Origin: Desmonostoc vinosum HA7617-LM4
GTDB taxonomy: Bacteria; Cyanobacteriota; Cyanobacteriia; Cyanobacteriales; Nostocaceae
Reading direction: 5' to 3'
Assembly (NCBI GenBank): GCA_019359515.1
Contig: JAHHHC010000017.1
Span: forward strand, 1-64,000
DNA length: 64,000 nt
Part shown: positions 1 to 9,273 of the stretch, piece after piece
How the letters are laid out: the number at the start of each line of letters is the position of its first letter
Position numbering within the stretch: position 1 is the first letter of the stretch
Position numbers and translations under genes: made by a program
Notes under the pieces: model-generated
Seen by the model: the letters and a program-made list of their open reading frames with translations, nothing else
Databases searched by the model: none
Told to the model about the DNA's origin: nothing

Positions 1-428
1 AGAACGCACAGAGAAGTTTGGGTGTTCTAGAAGTTGAATTAAGCCAGGAATTGCCTCTTGTGAACCGATATTACCCAGCGCATCTGCGGCACTAGAACGC
101 ACAGAGAAGTTTGGGTGTTCTAGAAGTTGAATTAAGCCAGGAATTGCCTCTTGTGAACCGATTTTACCCAGCACATTTGCGGCAAGAGAACGCACATAAG
201 ACTCTGGGTGTTCTAGAAGTTGAATTAAGCCAGGAATTGCCTCTTGTGAACCGATATTACCCAGCACATTTGCGGCAAGAGAACGCACAGAAAAGTCTGG
301 GTGTTCTAGAAGTTGAATTAAGCCAGGAATTGCCTCTTGTGAACCGATTTTACCCAGCGCATTTGCGGCACTATAACGCACAGAAAAGTCTGGGTCTTCT
401 AGAAGTTGAATTAAGCCAGGAATTGCAG
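1..428. repeat. 93-bp near-identical tandem repeats encoding HEAT units
   Basis: The motif TCTAGAAGTTGAATTAAGCC recurs at 26, 119, 212, 305 and 398, a strict 93-bp period (31 codons), and the array continues past the left edge. Copies differ at only a few bases. The last copy diverges after about 428. The period preserves the reading frame of the NACHT protein. Confidence 0.95.
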
Positions 429-2331
429 CTTCTTTCTCTCCCAATGCAGCACGATATTCTTGAAATCGTACTTTATCTATTTGTTTTTCTCTATCTTTTA
501 ATAATTGCAGAGCTGGAGTTTCAAAGGCTGTTTCATTTAAACTGCAAAGAGTTTGGAAGACTTGTAACTTAATCCTATAACTGACTTGTGGTAAATCACT
601 TATTTCTAGTTTGACTAAAGCCTGTAAAACTTCTTCCGCTAGGTTGCTATCTGCTAGTTTCAAATCTTTGGGATTTTCAGCAAGGCAATTGCCAGCGAAA
701 AATAAATTACGGTGCAGCCATTGCTCATATTCACTAGGCTGATATAAAATAGTCCGAATTGCTTTAGCTGTTGGTTTAGGTTTTTGTTGAGCAATTAGCA
801 GCAGCAACACTTCTCGCCAATGAGGATCGTGAAGATGATCTTTGATATGCTGTAAAACAATACCAAAATCATCTTCATTATCTTTTTGGTAGATAATTTC
901 TTGAGTGCAAAGATATTCTTGAAAAGTTTTATGCACAAAGGCGTAACAATCTTGTCCTTGTTCATTTAACAAACCTGTGCGCTCTCTGATAAACTTTATA
1001 AAGCGTTTTGCTTCTTCATCAGCTTGCTCAGTTCCAATTTGTTTGAGAATTTTTATATGTTTGCTTAATTGAGATATTAGCTCATCTCGATCAATTAGCG
1101 TACCACCTTCTTGATCTCCTGTATTTCCTTGAGTATGAATCCAGTAAGCCAAGCTTTCTAACAGACGTCGCAAATCATCTAATAATAAATAATCAAATAC
1201 CAAATGATTGGTGATTTCTTTATTTGAATCCCAAGAACCTAATAAAGTTTCTACCGCTTTTTCATATAGCTTATGACGTTCTTTCGGCAAAATGGCTTCG
1301 TAGCGATGAATTAAAGCAATAATCGTTAACAGTAACGGATTTTTTGCTAACAACTTAATCCGATTATTATCAGTAAGTGCCTTTCTCAGACTATCTTTAC
1401 GGCGTTGTGCCTCTAGCAAATCTACAATGCGACTGTCGTACCAACGGTTAATAAATTCTTCTATTTTATTATCATCAAATGGCTGGAGTTGATAATGAGG
1501 AAAATCTTCTGTATGAAAAAAGTCGCGTCTGTAGCCAGCAGGACGAGAGGTAATAATTACTCGATTTTGAGAAAATTTTCCTAAAAATTCTTCAATTTGG
1601 CTAACAACTTCATATCTCTTGCCTAAATCTGCAACTTCATCTAAACCATCCAATAAAATTAAAGCTTGTCCTTTTTCCAACCAATACTCAAAAAAACTAG
1701 GTGGTAGCTGCTTTACAAGTAAATTACGTTGGACAAACTGATTCAGATATTCTAGGATACTTTTATTTTCTTGTCTTGCTAAATCACGAACTTTAACCAA
1801 AATTGGTAGTAGATTTGTGTCTGCTTTCAGTTCAAGTTTTTCTGGCTGTTGTTGAGCAAGCATGACAGCAAAGTAACTCATTAAAGTAGTTTTACCCGAA
1901 CCTGGTGCGCCTAATAAAACTAATTTCTGAGAGTAGTTTTCTTTTAAAAGCTGTTGTGCAGAAAACTTCTTTCCAGTCTGGTTTTCCAGTTGCAGTAGTT
2001 GACTTTGCTCATAAATTAATTTTTCCTGACGCTTGCTTGATAAATCATCAGCTTCAGATAAATCAATATCGATTCCCATGCTTCCAATACCATAAGGTAA
2101 TCCCAGGCTAGCTTTTATTTCCTTCTTTGCAGAAAGTCTAGAATCTATTTGTTTATAACTAGTTTTTACTTCCTCCACTACATCAGGCATAACAAAAATT
2201 TGACTAGATTTTGCAGATTTATCCACCTCTTGACTAGCCACTGCAATTCCAGCAAACTTAATATCATCAAACAACTTTGCTAGTTGCCTACAGTATTCTT
2301 GCTTAGTAGCTTGAAATATTTCTGTACTCAT
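1..2331 (-). CDS. NACHT-domain STAND NTPase with C-terminal HEAT repeats (C-terminus beyond window)
   Basis: Reading the minus strand from the ATG at 2331, the frame stays open to base 1, so the protein is at least 776 residues and lacks its C-terminus here. Walker A (GAPGSGKTTL) lies near residues 142-151, Walker B (LILLDGLDEVAD) near 223-234, followed by VIITSRPAGY, the usual NACHT order. The segment before it (FAGIAVASQ...IFVMPDV) matches the same segment of the neighbouring NACHT protein, but this protein lacks that neighbour's roughly 140-residue N-terminal extension. From about residue 630 it becomes 31-residue HEAT units of the form VRSSAADALGNIGSQEAIPG. STAND NTPases of this kind act as signal-gated oligomerising switches, several of them in anti-phage defence; the ligand is likely read by the HEAT region. 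No effector domain is visible in the seen part. Function is inferred. Confidence 0.85.
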   Translation of the reverse strand, partial: MSTEIFQATKQEYCRQLAKLFDDIKFAGIAVASQEVDKSAKSSQIFVMPDVVEEVKTSYKQIDSRLSAKKEIKASLGLPYGIGSMGIDIDLSEADDLSSKRQEKLIYEQSQLLQLENQTGKKFSAQQLLKENYSQKLVLLGAPGSGKTTLMSYFAVMLAQQQPEKLELKADTNLLPILVKVRDLARQENKSILEYLNQFVQRNLLVKQLPPSFFEYWLEKGQALILLDGLDEVADLGKRYEVVSQIEEFLGKFSQNRVIITSRPAGYRRDFFHTEDFPHYQLQPFDDNKIEEFINRWYDSRIVDLLEAQRRKDSLRKALTDNNRIKLLAKNPLLLTIIALIHRYEAILPKERHKLYEKAVETLLGSWDSNKEITNHLVFDYLLLDDLRRLLESLAYWIHTQGNTGDQEGGTLIDRDELISQLSKHIKILKQIGTEQADEEAKRFIKFIRERTGLLNEQGQDCYAFVHKTFQEYLCTQEIIYQKDNEDDFGIVLQHIKDHLHDPHWREVLLLLIAQQKPKPTAKAIRTILYQPSEYEQWLHRNLFFAGNCLAENPKDLKLADSNLAEEVLQALVKLEISDLPQVSYRIKLQVFQTLCSLNETAFETPALQLLKDREKQIDKVRFQEYRAALGEKEAAIPGLIQLLEDPDFSVRYSAANALGKIGSQEAIPGLIQLLEHPDFSVRSLAANVLGNIGSQEAIPGLIQLLEHPESYVRSLAANVLGKIGSQEAIPGLIQLLEHPNFSVRSSAADALGNIGSQEAIPGLIQLLEHPNFSVRS

Positions 2332-2453
2332 GCTACCTTTACTCACCTAATTGTGGACTGCATTTTGAATCATCTGATTTTTTTAGTTTTTGTAGTGGCG
2401 CGACAAAGCTAAAATAGTGTATTAGCTTTTCTCTTGTAGGATGGGCGTCTCGC

Positions 2454-2658
2454 CATTGGTGTCAACTTAAGCTAGAAATAGCTTCGGTGTTGGCTTCCTC
2501 ACCCGCCAAGAAATAAATTTCTTGGCTAATAGCTCAAGTCTACTGAAGTAGACTCAAAATCTTGGGGGATATTCAGTCATCTTCAGATGACTTTTGCTAT
2601 CAGCAAGGAACTTCAATTCCTTGCGGGACATCGGTTCTACGTTAACTTGACACCAATG
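2454..2658. mobile_element. MITE-like element: 17-bp inverted ends around five hairpins
   Basis: The ends CATTGGTGTCAACTTAA (2454-2470) and TTAACTTGACACCAATG (2642-2658) are inverted repeats matching at 16 of 17 positions. Between them are five perfect or near-perfect hairpins: 2469-2484 (6-bp stem), 2505-2526 (10-bp stem), 2537-2554 (8-bp), 2575-2592 (8-bp) and 2603-2624 (8-bp). There is no open frame of note, so it would be non-autonomous. No clear target-site duplication was found. It could instead be a structured RNA or a repeat family spread by another route. Confidence 0.5.
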
Positions 2659-2715
2659 ACAAGATGTCCACACCACAAGAAAGCTTATTGCAACATTTTA
2701 GCCTTGACACGCCAG

Positions 2716-2790
2716 TAGGGTGCGTTAACGAAGTAAAGCACCATCTTGATTTGATTGATGGTGCGTTGTCGCGAAGCGCAACGCACACTA
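2716..2790. repeat. Inverted repeat of the TAGGGTGCGTTA type
   Basis: TAGGGTGCGTTAACGAAG on the left faces GCGCAACGCACACTACT on the right, with an internal inverted pair around GCACCATC/GATGGTGC. The same family recurs at 30289-30322. Such palindromes are scattered in intergenic DNA of many cyanobacteria. Confidence 0.6.
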
Positions 2791-2829
2791 CTAATGCATT
2801 ATTTTAGCTGCGTCAGTCCAGTAGCAGTA

Positions 2830-4998
2830 TTAAACTTTTAATTTTTCTAGTTTATTTCGATACTCTTGTATTCTATCTTCATCTATCTTTTGTTGATTTG
2901 CTTCCAAAATGCTAAGTGCTGATTCTGCAAACTCTGTTTGACTCAAACCGCAGAAGATTAAAAATACTTGTGCGCGAATTTTTTCATCTAAATCAGTATT
3001 GATTTCTAGCTTTACCAACTCGTTCAAAATATGTAAGAATAGCTCATTATCCTTATTATTATTTGCTGCCTTTAAATATTTAGGATCTTCAGCTAAACAA
3101 CTACCAGCAAATAACAAGTTATGATGATACAAGTCTTGGTTATCTTTATCCTTATCAAGGATGGCGTTAATCACTTTAACCATTTGGTTGGGTTTTTGAA
3201 TCACAATCAGCAGTAATAATACTTCTCGCCAGTGAGGATTATAGATATATTTGTTGATATGATCTAACACTATTTGAAAATTATCTTCATTTTGACGACA
3301 ATAATCTATATCTTGAGCGCAGAGGTATTCCTGAAATGTTTTATGTACAAATGCATAACAGCCTTGTCCCTGTTCATTCAGTAAACCAGAACGAGCAGAA
3401 ATATAATCAATGAAGTTTTCTGCTGCTTGCTTAGCCTGGTAAAGTTCAAGACCTTTGAGATTTTTAATGTCTTGACTTAATTGGTCAATGATTTCACTGC
3501 GATCGACTATTGTACTGTAATTTTTATCTTCTGTTGTACTTTCTTGGCTATGAATCCAATAGGCCAGTTTTTCCATCAATCTTTGCAAATCGTCAGATTG
3601 TATATATTTTAATTTTTTAATAGGTGCTTCTTTTTCCTCAAATCGAATCTGTTCCCAACCTGTGAGTAAAGTTTTTACCGCTGATTCATAAAGGTTGTGA
3701 CGCCTTTGTGGTAAACGATACACATCATATCGGTGAATTAAACAGACAAGTGTTAATAGTAGCGGATTTTCGACCAATAATTTAATGCGTTCTTGCTTGT
3801 TTAATATATCTTGTAAGCTAGTTTGCCAGCGCTGTGAGTCTTGAGAGTTTAGAAAACGACTGCTGTACCATTTCTCGATAAATAAATCAATTTTTGACTC
3901 GTCAAATGGCTGGATAAAATAGTGAGGAAACTCTTTTGTTTGAAAGAAATCTCGCTTATATTCCGCAGGACGAGATGTAATAATTACTCGGTTTTGGGCA
4001 TACTGCTCATTTTTCACAAAAGAATAAAGATGTTGTACAACTTTAATTCGTTTCTCTTCATCAGCAATTTCATCTAAACCATCAAGTAAGATTAATGCTT
4101 TTCCTTGTTTGAGCCAATAATCAAAAAATCCCTCCGGCACATCTAAAGCGAATTTTTCATGTATAGACTTTTGCAAGTATTCTAAAATATTAGTATCTGG
4201 ACATTTTGCTAAATCACGAATCTGAATTAAAATTGGTAATAAATCTATCTGCTCTGGTAATTCCAATTCTGAGAACTTATGCTGAGCAACTTTAAGAGCA
4301 AAATATTGCATTAAAGTACTTTTACCAGAGCCAGGATCACCTAAAATTACCATTTTCTGTAAAGCACTGTAATTTAATAGCTTATTTGCTGCAATATTAG
4401 CTTCAGAATTTAATAAATTATTCTCCTCTCTTACATCTGGAATTACAAAAATTCTTTCTAAGGACTCGGACATATCTTTTTCCTGTCCTCCTGTCACTTT
4501 AGTTTCAGCAATTCCAGCAAAACGTATTTTTTCTGAATTTACGATTATTAGTTGTAAATAGTTTTTTTTAGTGGCTTGATAGCTTGGATAAGCTTGGCTT
4601 TCTTTAAAATACGTATTACAAAAAGTATTCAACCAAGAGTTAAGATATTCTTCATTTAGTTTAACTTCTTGCCTCTGTGCTATTTGCTTAAATGCTTCAC
4701 TTAAAATCTGTGTATCTGGAAATTTTTCATCTTTTAGCGGTTTCTCTATTTCTTTTTGAACTGCTGAATACTCAAATACTTTAGCTAGAAAGTTATCGAT
4801 TTGCCTATCATCAAATGCAGACAAAAGCCCTTTTGTATTTTTATTATCTTCAGATTGAGCTGCATTTATCCCTTCTCTGATAGCCAGTTCTAACTCTGTT
4901 GGATTTAACCGACTTTTAGTTTTTTCAATGATTTTTTTTGCAACTACAGGTAAAGCAGTTTTTATTGCAATTCCACTAAGAATCGAAAACTCTGTCAT
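2830..4998 (-). CDS. NACHT-domain STAND NTPase
   Basis: A complete 722-residue protein. The N-terminal ~140 residues are helical, opening with a hydrophobic stretch (residues 5-20), as in many cyanobacterial NACHT proteins. Walker A (GDPGSGKSTL) is near residues 220-229, Walker B (ALILLDGLDEIAD) near 312-324, then VIITSRPAEY. The rest is helical with charged surfaces and a conserved HKTFQEYLCAQDI segment. It shares the NTPase core and following helical part with the gene at 1-2331 but ends with only a short HEAT-like stretch instead of the long repeat array. The two lie in tandem on the same strand, about 500 bp apart, so they are paralogs that have diverged at both ends. Signal-gated NTPase, possibly immune; no effector domain recognised. 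Confidence 0.85.
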   Translation of the reverse strand: MTEFSILSGIAIKTALPVVAKKIIEKTKSRLNPTELELAIREGINAAQSEDNKNTKGLLSAFDDRQIDNFLAKVFEYSAVQKEIEKPLKDEKFPDTQILSEAFKQIAQRQEVKLNEEYLNSWLNTFCNTYFKESQAYPSYQATKKNYLQLIIVNSEKIRFAGIAETKVTGGQEKDMSESLERIFVIPDVREENNLLNSEANIAANKLLNYSALQKMVILGDPGSGKSTLMQYFALKVAQHKFSELELPEQIDLLPILIQIRDLAKCPDTNILEYLQKSIHEKFALDVPEGFFDYWLKQGKALILLDGLDEIADEEKRIKVVQHLYSFVKNEQYAQNRVIITSRPAEYKRDFFQTKEFPHYFIQPFDESKIDLFIEKWYSSRFLNSQDSQRWQTSLQDILNKQERIKLLVENPLLLTLVCLIHRYDVYRLPQRRHNLYESAVKTLLTGWEQIRFEEKEAPIKKLKYIQSDDLQRLMEKLAYWIHSQESTTEDKNYSTIVDRSEIIDQLSQDIKNLKGLELYQAKQAAENFIDYISARSGLLNEQGQGCYAFVHKTFQEYLCAQDIDYCRQNEDNFQIVLDHINKYIYNPHWREVLLLLIVIQKPNQMVKVINAILDKDKDNQDLYHHNLLFAGSCLAEDPKYLKAANNNKDNELFLHILNELVKLEINTDLDEKIRAQVFLIFCGLSQTEFAESALSILEANQQKIDEDRIQEYRNKLEKLKV

Positions 4999-5252
4999 AT
5001 TGTCCTGTTTTTAAGCAAGTGGTATGTCTGTATTATCCTTAACTTCATAAGAGTAGTATAAAACATGACTTGTATCACCAAATGTTCACAATTATCAATC
5101 AAAATCTGGAAACATCAAATCAATTCCCCACTCAGAAAGCGGGTTTCTCTATGAGAGTTGACAAAAAACTTATGCTTTGCAAGATTGCTATTATCACCCA
5201 TAAATCGGTATAATTAGGCGCTCTTGTAAACTGATCTATCCAGGTAACTTTT

Positions 5253-6446
5253 ATGGGTTCATCAGAGGAAAATATTCAATTAAAGCGCCGCAAACCAGTT
5301 TATCAAGAACTGAATTTTCAAATTATTTGTGCAGTTTCATTGATTGCTGTGATTGGCGTATCGAGTGTAACTCCAGCTTTTCCCAAATTAGCCAAAGCAT
5401 TAACTGTTAGTCCTAGTAATCTGGGTTTATTGATTACAGTATTTACATTACCAACAGTTATTTTAGGGCCTGTTATTGGTGTCGCTGCTGATAGATGGGG
5501 AAGGAAGAAAATTGTTGTTCCTTCCCTATTTTTATTTGGTATTGCTGGTACAGCTTGTGCTTTTGTTAGGGATTTTAACCTTTTACTGTTTTTAAGATTG
5601 TTGCAGGGAATTGGTGCGGCTTCTTTACTTTCTCTCAGTATCACTTTAATTGGTGATTTATATACAGAAGATAGACGCACTGAAGCAATGGGCTATAATG
5701 CCAGCATTAGTAGTGTAGGCACAGCAGCCTATCCCACAATTGGTGGTGCATTAGCAACATTTGGCTGGTTCTATCCTTTTGCTTTATCCTTATTAGCAAT
5801 TCCGATTGGATTGTTAGTATTATTTGTGCTGAAAAATCCAGAACCACAAGGCGATCGCAACCTCAGAGAATATTTAAAAAACGCAGGCAAAGTTCTCAGA
5901 AATCGTCAATTATTTGGTCTTTTTACAGCAAGTTGTGCTAACTTTATACTACTCTATGGAGCTTTTATAACTTACTTACCACAGTTAATTAACGATTCAT
6001 TTAAAGCACCATCTGCAACTATTGGGATATTACTTTCCAGTGTTTCTGTGGCAATTACCATCACATCATCTCAATTAGGGAAATTGGCCGTCAGATATAA
6101 ACCCACAACTTTAATTAGAGCATCTTTTGTTTTGTATGCCATAGCTCTTTTGATAGTTCCTTTCATGCCAAGTCTTTGGTTTTTGTTAATCCCTAATACA
6201 ATTTTTGGCATTGGAATTGGTATCGGTTTTCCTAGCATTCAAACACTTTTAGCAGATTTAGCACCAAGAGAGTATCTGGCAACAATTCTCTCGATTAACG
6301 GCACATTTTTCGGTTTAGGACAAACATTAGGCCCATTATTAATGGGTATAGCCTTTGGTTTGGGTGGAATTAGCAGCGTATTTTATGCAGGTGTAGCTTT
6401 TGCAATTTTTATCTTTTTCGTGTTTAGGTATTGTACATGCATGTGA
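5253..6446 (+). CDS. MFS transporter, DHA1-like exporter
   Basis: 397 residues with about 12 hydrophobic membrane segments, the standard major facilitator size. The loop between segments 2 and 3 carries the MFS signature GVAADRWGRKK (D80, R81), and segment 4 has RLLQGIGAA. These place it in the proton-coupled drug/metabolite exporter group in the inner membrane. The substrate cannot be told. It stands alone, divergent from the NACHT gene upstream, and the following SDR gene is on the same strand after about 170 bp. The start ATG has only a weak purine-rich sequence (CCAGG) ahead of it. Confidence 0.85.
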   Translation: MGSSEENIQLKRRKPVYQELNFQIICAVSLIAVIGVSSVTPAFPKLAKALTVSPSNLGLLITVFTLPTVILGPVIGVAADRWGRKKIVVPSLFLFGIAGTACAFVRDFNLLLFLRLLQGIGAASLLSLSITLIGDLYTEDRRTEAMGYNASISSVGTAAYPTIGGALATFGWFYPFALSLLAIPIGLLVLFVLKNPEPQGDRNLREYLKNAGKVLRNRQLFGLFTASCANFILLYGAFITYLPQLINDSFKAPSATIGILLSSVSVAITITSSQLGKLAVRYKPTTLIRASFVLYAIALLIVPFMPSLWFLLIPNTIFGIGIGIGFPSIQTLLADLAPREYLATILSINGTFFGLGQTLGPLLMGIAFGLGGISSVFYAGVAFAIFIFFVFRYCTCM

Positions 6447-6618
6447 TTGCTTAATTTTCTCGAATTAGGGAATAGGGAACAGTTTTTCCTATTTCCTGCA
6501 ATGCACTGAGCCAATCAGATGCATATACTCTTATTGGCATATAACTCTGGATGGTTAAAAATTATTAGCAAATCTCGCTAGTATTTATAAGTTAAATAGA
6601 ATCAATTTTGATCAAATA

Positions 6619-7395
6619 ATGCCAACTGCTTTAATTACCGGTGCATCCAGTGGTATTGGTAAAGCCTTTGCTCAAGAACTAGCTGCACGTCAGACAAATC
6701 TTGTTTTGGTTGCTCGTTCCGAAGAAAAGCTCAATCAACTAGCTCAACAACTTCAAGAACAATACAACATTCAAGTAGATGTTATTATTAAAGACCTTAC
6801 AGAACCTCATGCAGCCACTGCTGTCTTTGATGCCACTAAAACCAAGGGATTGACAATTGATTTATTAATCAACAATGCTGGTTTTGGTGATTATGGTGAT
6901 TTTGTTGAACGAGATAGAGAACGCCAACTCAAAATTGTACAATTAAATATTCTAGCTTTGGTAGATTTAACTCATCAGTTTTTACCATTAATGCGTCAAC
7001 GTCATGCTGGCGGCATCATTAACGTATCTTCAATCACTGCATTTCAACCTATTCCATACCTTTCTGTTTATGCTGCTAGTAAAGCTTTTATTGTTAGTTT
7101 TAGCGAAGCATTATGGGCAGAAAATCGTCAATATGGTGTTCGTGTTTTAGTTACTTGTCCAGGGCCTATAGAAACTAACTTTTTTACAGAAGCTCATTTT
7201 CCTCCAGCCTTGGCAGGAAGCACAGAAAAAGTATATTCTGCCCAAGAAGTAGTTTGCAAATCTTTAAAAGCGTTCGAGGATTGGCAACCAACTGTTTTTA
7301 TTAGTGATATTCCTACTCAAATTAGAAGCACATTAGCTCGATTAGTACCTCGAAAAATTCTCTTAAATATGTTGGCAAAACGTTTTAAAGTCTAA
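6619..7395 (+). CDS. SDR-family NAD(P)-dependent oxidoreductase
   Basis: 258 residues of a classical short-chain dehydrogenase. The Rossmann glycine motif TGASSGIG is at 7-14, NNAG at 85-88, a catalytic serine in NVSS (135-138) and the YxxxK pair at Y151 and K155. The family reduces or oxidises carbonyl/hydroxyl groups with NAD(P)H; the substrate is unknown. The C-terminal part (LARLVPRKILLNMLAKRF) resembles the membrane-apposed tail of the DltE/YqjQ-like subgroup. It is cytoplasmic. No operon partner is evident: the next gene starts about 110 bp on and is unrelated. Confidence 0.9.
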   Translation: MPTALITGASSGIGKAFAQELAARQTNLVLVARSEEKLNQLAQQLQEQYNIQVDVIIKDLTEPHAATAVFDATKTKGLTIDLLINNAGFGDYGDFVERDRERQLKIVQLNILALVDLTHQFLPLMRQRHAGGIINVSSITAFQPIPYLSVYAASKAFIVSFSEALWAENRQYGVRVLVTCPGPIETNFFTEAHFPPALAGSTEKVYSAQEVVCKSLKAFEDWQPTVFISDIPTQIRSTLARLVPRKILLNMLAKRFKV

Positions 7396-7503
7396 TTCTT
7401 GGAATCCAGAACAAAAAGGTGTAGGCGCAGCCTGCCGCAGGGATCACTTTTCTGATAGATAAATATTAAGTACATTTTTATACTTATTAGAAAATCAGAA
7501 AAA

Positions 7504-8430
7504 ATGACCCGCAAACCTCACGATCAGTTCGCCAAGCAATTTTTAGAAGAACTACTATCACCCTTGGGTAAAGTAGAAGCCAATAAGGAAGTGATTGATG
7601 AGGCTCGACAAGTTGATATTTTGTTTTCACCTGCACCCACATCTCTAAATCAAGCCCAAAGTCTCGGACTACTAGGAAGAATAGCTGTGCTGAATACAGC
7701 TTTACTCGAACCATTTCGCAATCAACCCAGCAAGACAGAAGTACGCAATTGCCTATTGAAGCTGTTAACAGTGATTGCAGATTGCCAACGCCAAGCCAAG
7801 CGAGAAAATACAACTTTACTGGAGGATAGTCTAGCACGGTTGTGGATTTTATCACCGTCAGCTTCCCCAGGATTACTAGAAAGTTTTGGCGCTAAACTAA
7901 AGTTAGCAAACTGGCTATCAGGGGTGTATTTTCTACCCAAAAGTTTGCGAACAGCGATCATCGCCATTAACGAGTTACCTGTCACAGAAGAAACACTGTG
8001 GTTTAGGCTTCTGGGTAGGGGAAATGTTCAACAGCAAGCAGTTAAAGAATTAGTTGCCTTACCACCAGAAAACCTAGTGCGTCGTAATGTTCTAGAAATA
8101 GTTTACAGATGGCAAATCAGCGTTATGAGCAAGCTCGAATTAACTCAAGACGATCAGGAGCTAATGATGAATTTAACCCAAGCTTATCAAGAAGCCAGAG
8201 CGCAGGCTGTGCAAGAAGGAGTACAGCAGGGAGTACAGCAGGGAGTACAGCAGGGAGTACAGCAGGGACAACGTTTAGTCATGGAAAATTTATTGAGATA
8301 CAGGTTTGGTTCTGTGGACGAAGAACTGTCGAGAGTTGTTGATAGTTTACTACAGTTATCTCCAGAGGAGTTTACGCCTTTGTGTTTACAATTATCTCGT
8401 GAAGAATTATTAATAAGATTTAGTGCATAA
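7504..8430 (+). CDS. DUF4351-containing Rpn/PD-(D/E)XK-like protein
   Basis: 308 residues. The N-terminal MTRKPHDQFAKQFLEELLSP and the early EARQVDILF segment resemble cyanobacterial Rpn-like (recombination-promoting nuclease/transposase-like) proteins, and the C-terminal 50 residues (VDSLLQLSPEEFTPLCL) match the DUF4351 tail often fused to them. Before the tail, residues 240-255 are four exact VQQG repeats encoded by four identical 12-bp units. The family is abundant and variable in cyanobacteria; nuclease activity here is inferred only. The ATG sits inside AGAAAAAATG with no strong ribosome-binding site. Confidence 0.75.
   Translation: MTRKPHDQFAKQFLEELLSPLGKVEANKEVIDEARQVDILFSPAPTSLNQAQSLGLLGRIAVLNTALLEPFRNQPSKTEVRNCLLKLLTVIADCQRQAKRENTTLLEDSLARLWILSPSASPGLLESFGAKLKLANWLSGVYFLPKSLRTAIIAINELPVTEETLWFRLLGRGNVQQQAVKELVALPPENLVRRNVLEIVYRWQISVMSKLELTQDDQELMMNLTQAYQEARAQAVQEGVQQGVQQGVQQGVQQGQRLVMENLLRYRFGSVDEELSRVVDSLLQLSPEEFTPLCLQLSREELLIRFSA
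8221..8268 (+). repeat. 12-bp tandem repeat, four copies, in-frame
   Basis: GTACAGCAGGGA is repeated four times without change and encodes VQQG x4 in the DUF4351 protein. Slippage would change length by four residues and keep the frame. Confidence 0.9.
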
Positions 8431-8434
8431 AAAA

Positions 8435-9220
8435 TTACATATATCGAGTTAATTGCACGCGATAACGGTCTTTTTTAGTTACGGCAATTTCGCCCACTTC
8501 TAAACGTCCTTTACCGCGAATGGCGATTAAGTCTCCTGATTTGACTTGAGAACTCGCTTGAGTAATTTCCTTCCAATTGACGCGAACATCACCAGAGTCG
8601 ATTAAATCAACCATTTTATTACGAGACATACTAAAACCAGCAGATGCGATCGCATCCAACCTTAAAGAAGCCTCTACAGTAGTCAATTCCTTTTTTTTCG
8701 GTTCCCTAACCTTTAACTCGTTGATCTCAATCTGCTGGATTTTCACAGGCACAGAACGCACCTGTTTAAGACTCATCTCTAAAAACTCTACCAGCTCGGG
8801 TGTGACAATTGCCTGCGCCCCTCGTTCGCCTAAAACAATAATATCTCCCGTCTTTTCGCGGACAATTCCTGTTCCCAGCATTGCGCCTAAAAAGTCGCGG
8901 TGAGTGGCGGTATCAAAGAGAAAATTTCCGGCAATTTCTAAAGCCACAAGCTCAACTTGGGACTGATCTAACGGAATTTCAGAGCGGGCGATCGCAATTC
9001 TTTGACGTTCAGCTTGCGGATATCCACCCCAAGATACTAATTGTACCTCTGTTAAACGACTAAACACTCGTTGTATTTCTGCTAACTCTGGAGGTGAGAG
9101 AAAATCTGTCAAAACAACTTCCCAAGTTTTGATTGCTTGCTCCGCCTGATCAATCACACGCGCTAGACTATCTCTATTTTCAACACCCTTTAAAAGCTCT
9201 TCTCTTGGCAACATTCTCAA
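8435..9220 (-). CDS. Photosystem II S4 domain protein (YlmH-like)
   Basis: 261 residues. The C-terminal part (about 181-245) is an S4 RNA-binding domain: LRLDAIASAGFSMSRNKMV followed by SGDVRVNWKEI and LIAIRGKGRLEVG. The N-terminal part with GGYPQAERQRI is shared with YlmH-type proteins. In cyanobacteria and plastids this family is known as the photosystem II S4 domain protein; its exact role is not settled, with RNA binding the common assumption. Convergent with the DUF4351 gene (4 bp apart) and followed upstream by a small membrane protein gene on the same strand. Confidence 0.88.
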   Translation of the reverse strand: MRMLPREELLKGVENRDSLARVIDQAEQAIKTWEVVLTDFLSPPELAEIQRVFSRLTEVQLVSWGGYPQAERQRIAIARSEIPLDQSQVELVALEIAGNFLFDTATHRDFLGAMLGTGIVREKTGDIIVLGERGAQAIVTPELVEFLEMSLKQVRSVPVKIQQIEINELKVREPKKKELTTVEASLRLDAIASAGFSMSRNKMVDLIDSGDVRVNWKEITQASSQVKSGDLIAIRGKGRLEVGEIAVTKKDRYRVQLTRYM

Positions 9221-9273
9221 AAATCACAAGTTATAAATTGTAGACTCAATACAAATTCCCAATTCCCCATTCC

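Larger units (their letters stand above)
2332..2829. other. Gene-free spacer between the two NACHT genes
   Basis: No credible coding frame. It holds a small palindrome ATGGGCGTCTCGCCAT (2441-2456), the hairpin-rich element at 2454-2658, and a GTGCGTTA-type inverted repeat at about 2716-2790. Confidence 0.7.

Noticed and set aside
111-572. Plus-strand ORF of repeated LGVLEVELSQELPLVNR units
   Set aside because: It is the antisense reading of the HEAT repeat array; the minus-strand frame continues into a clear NACHT domain.
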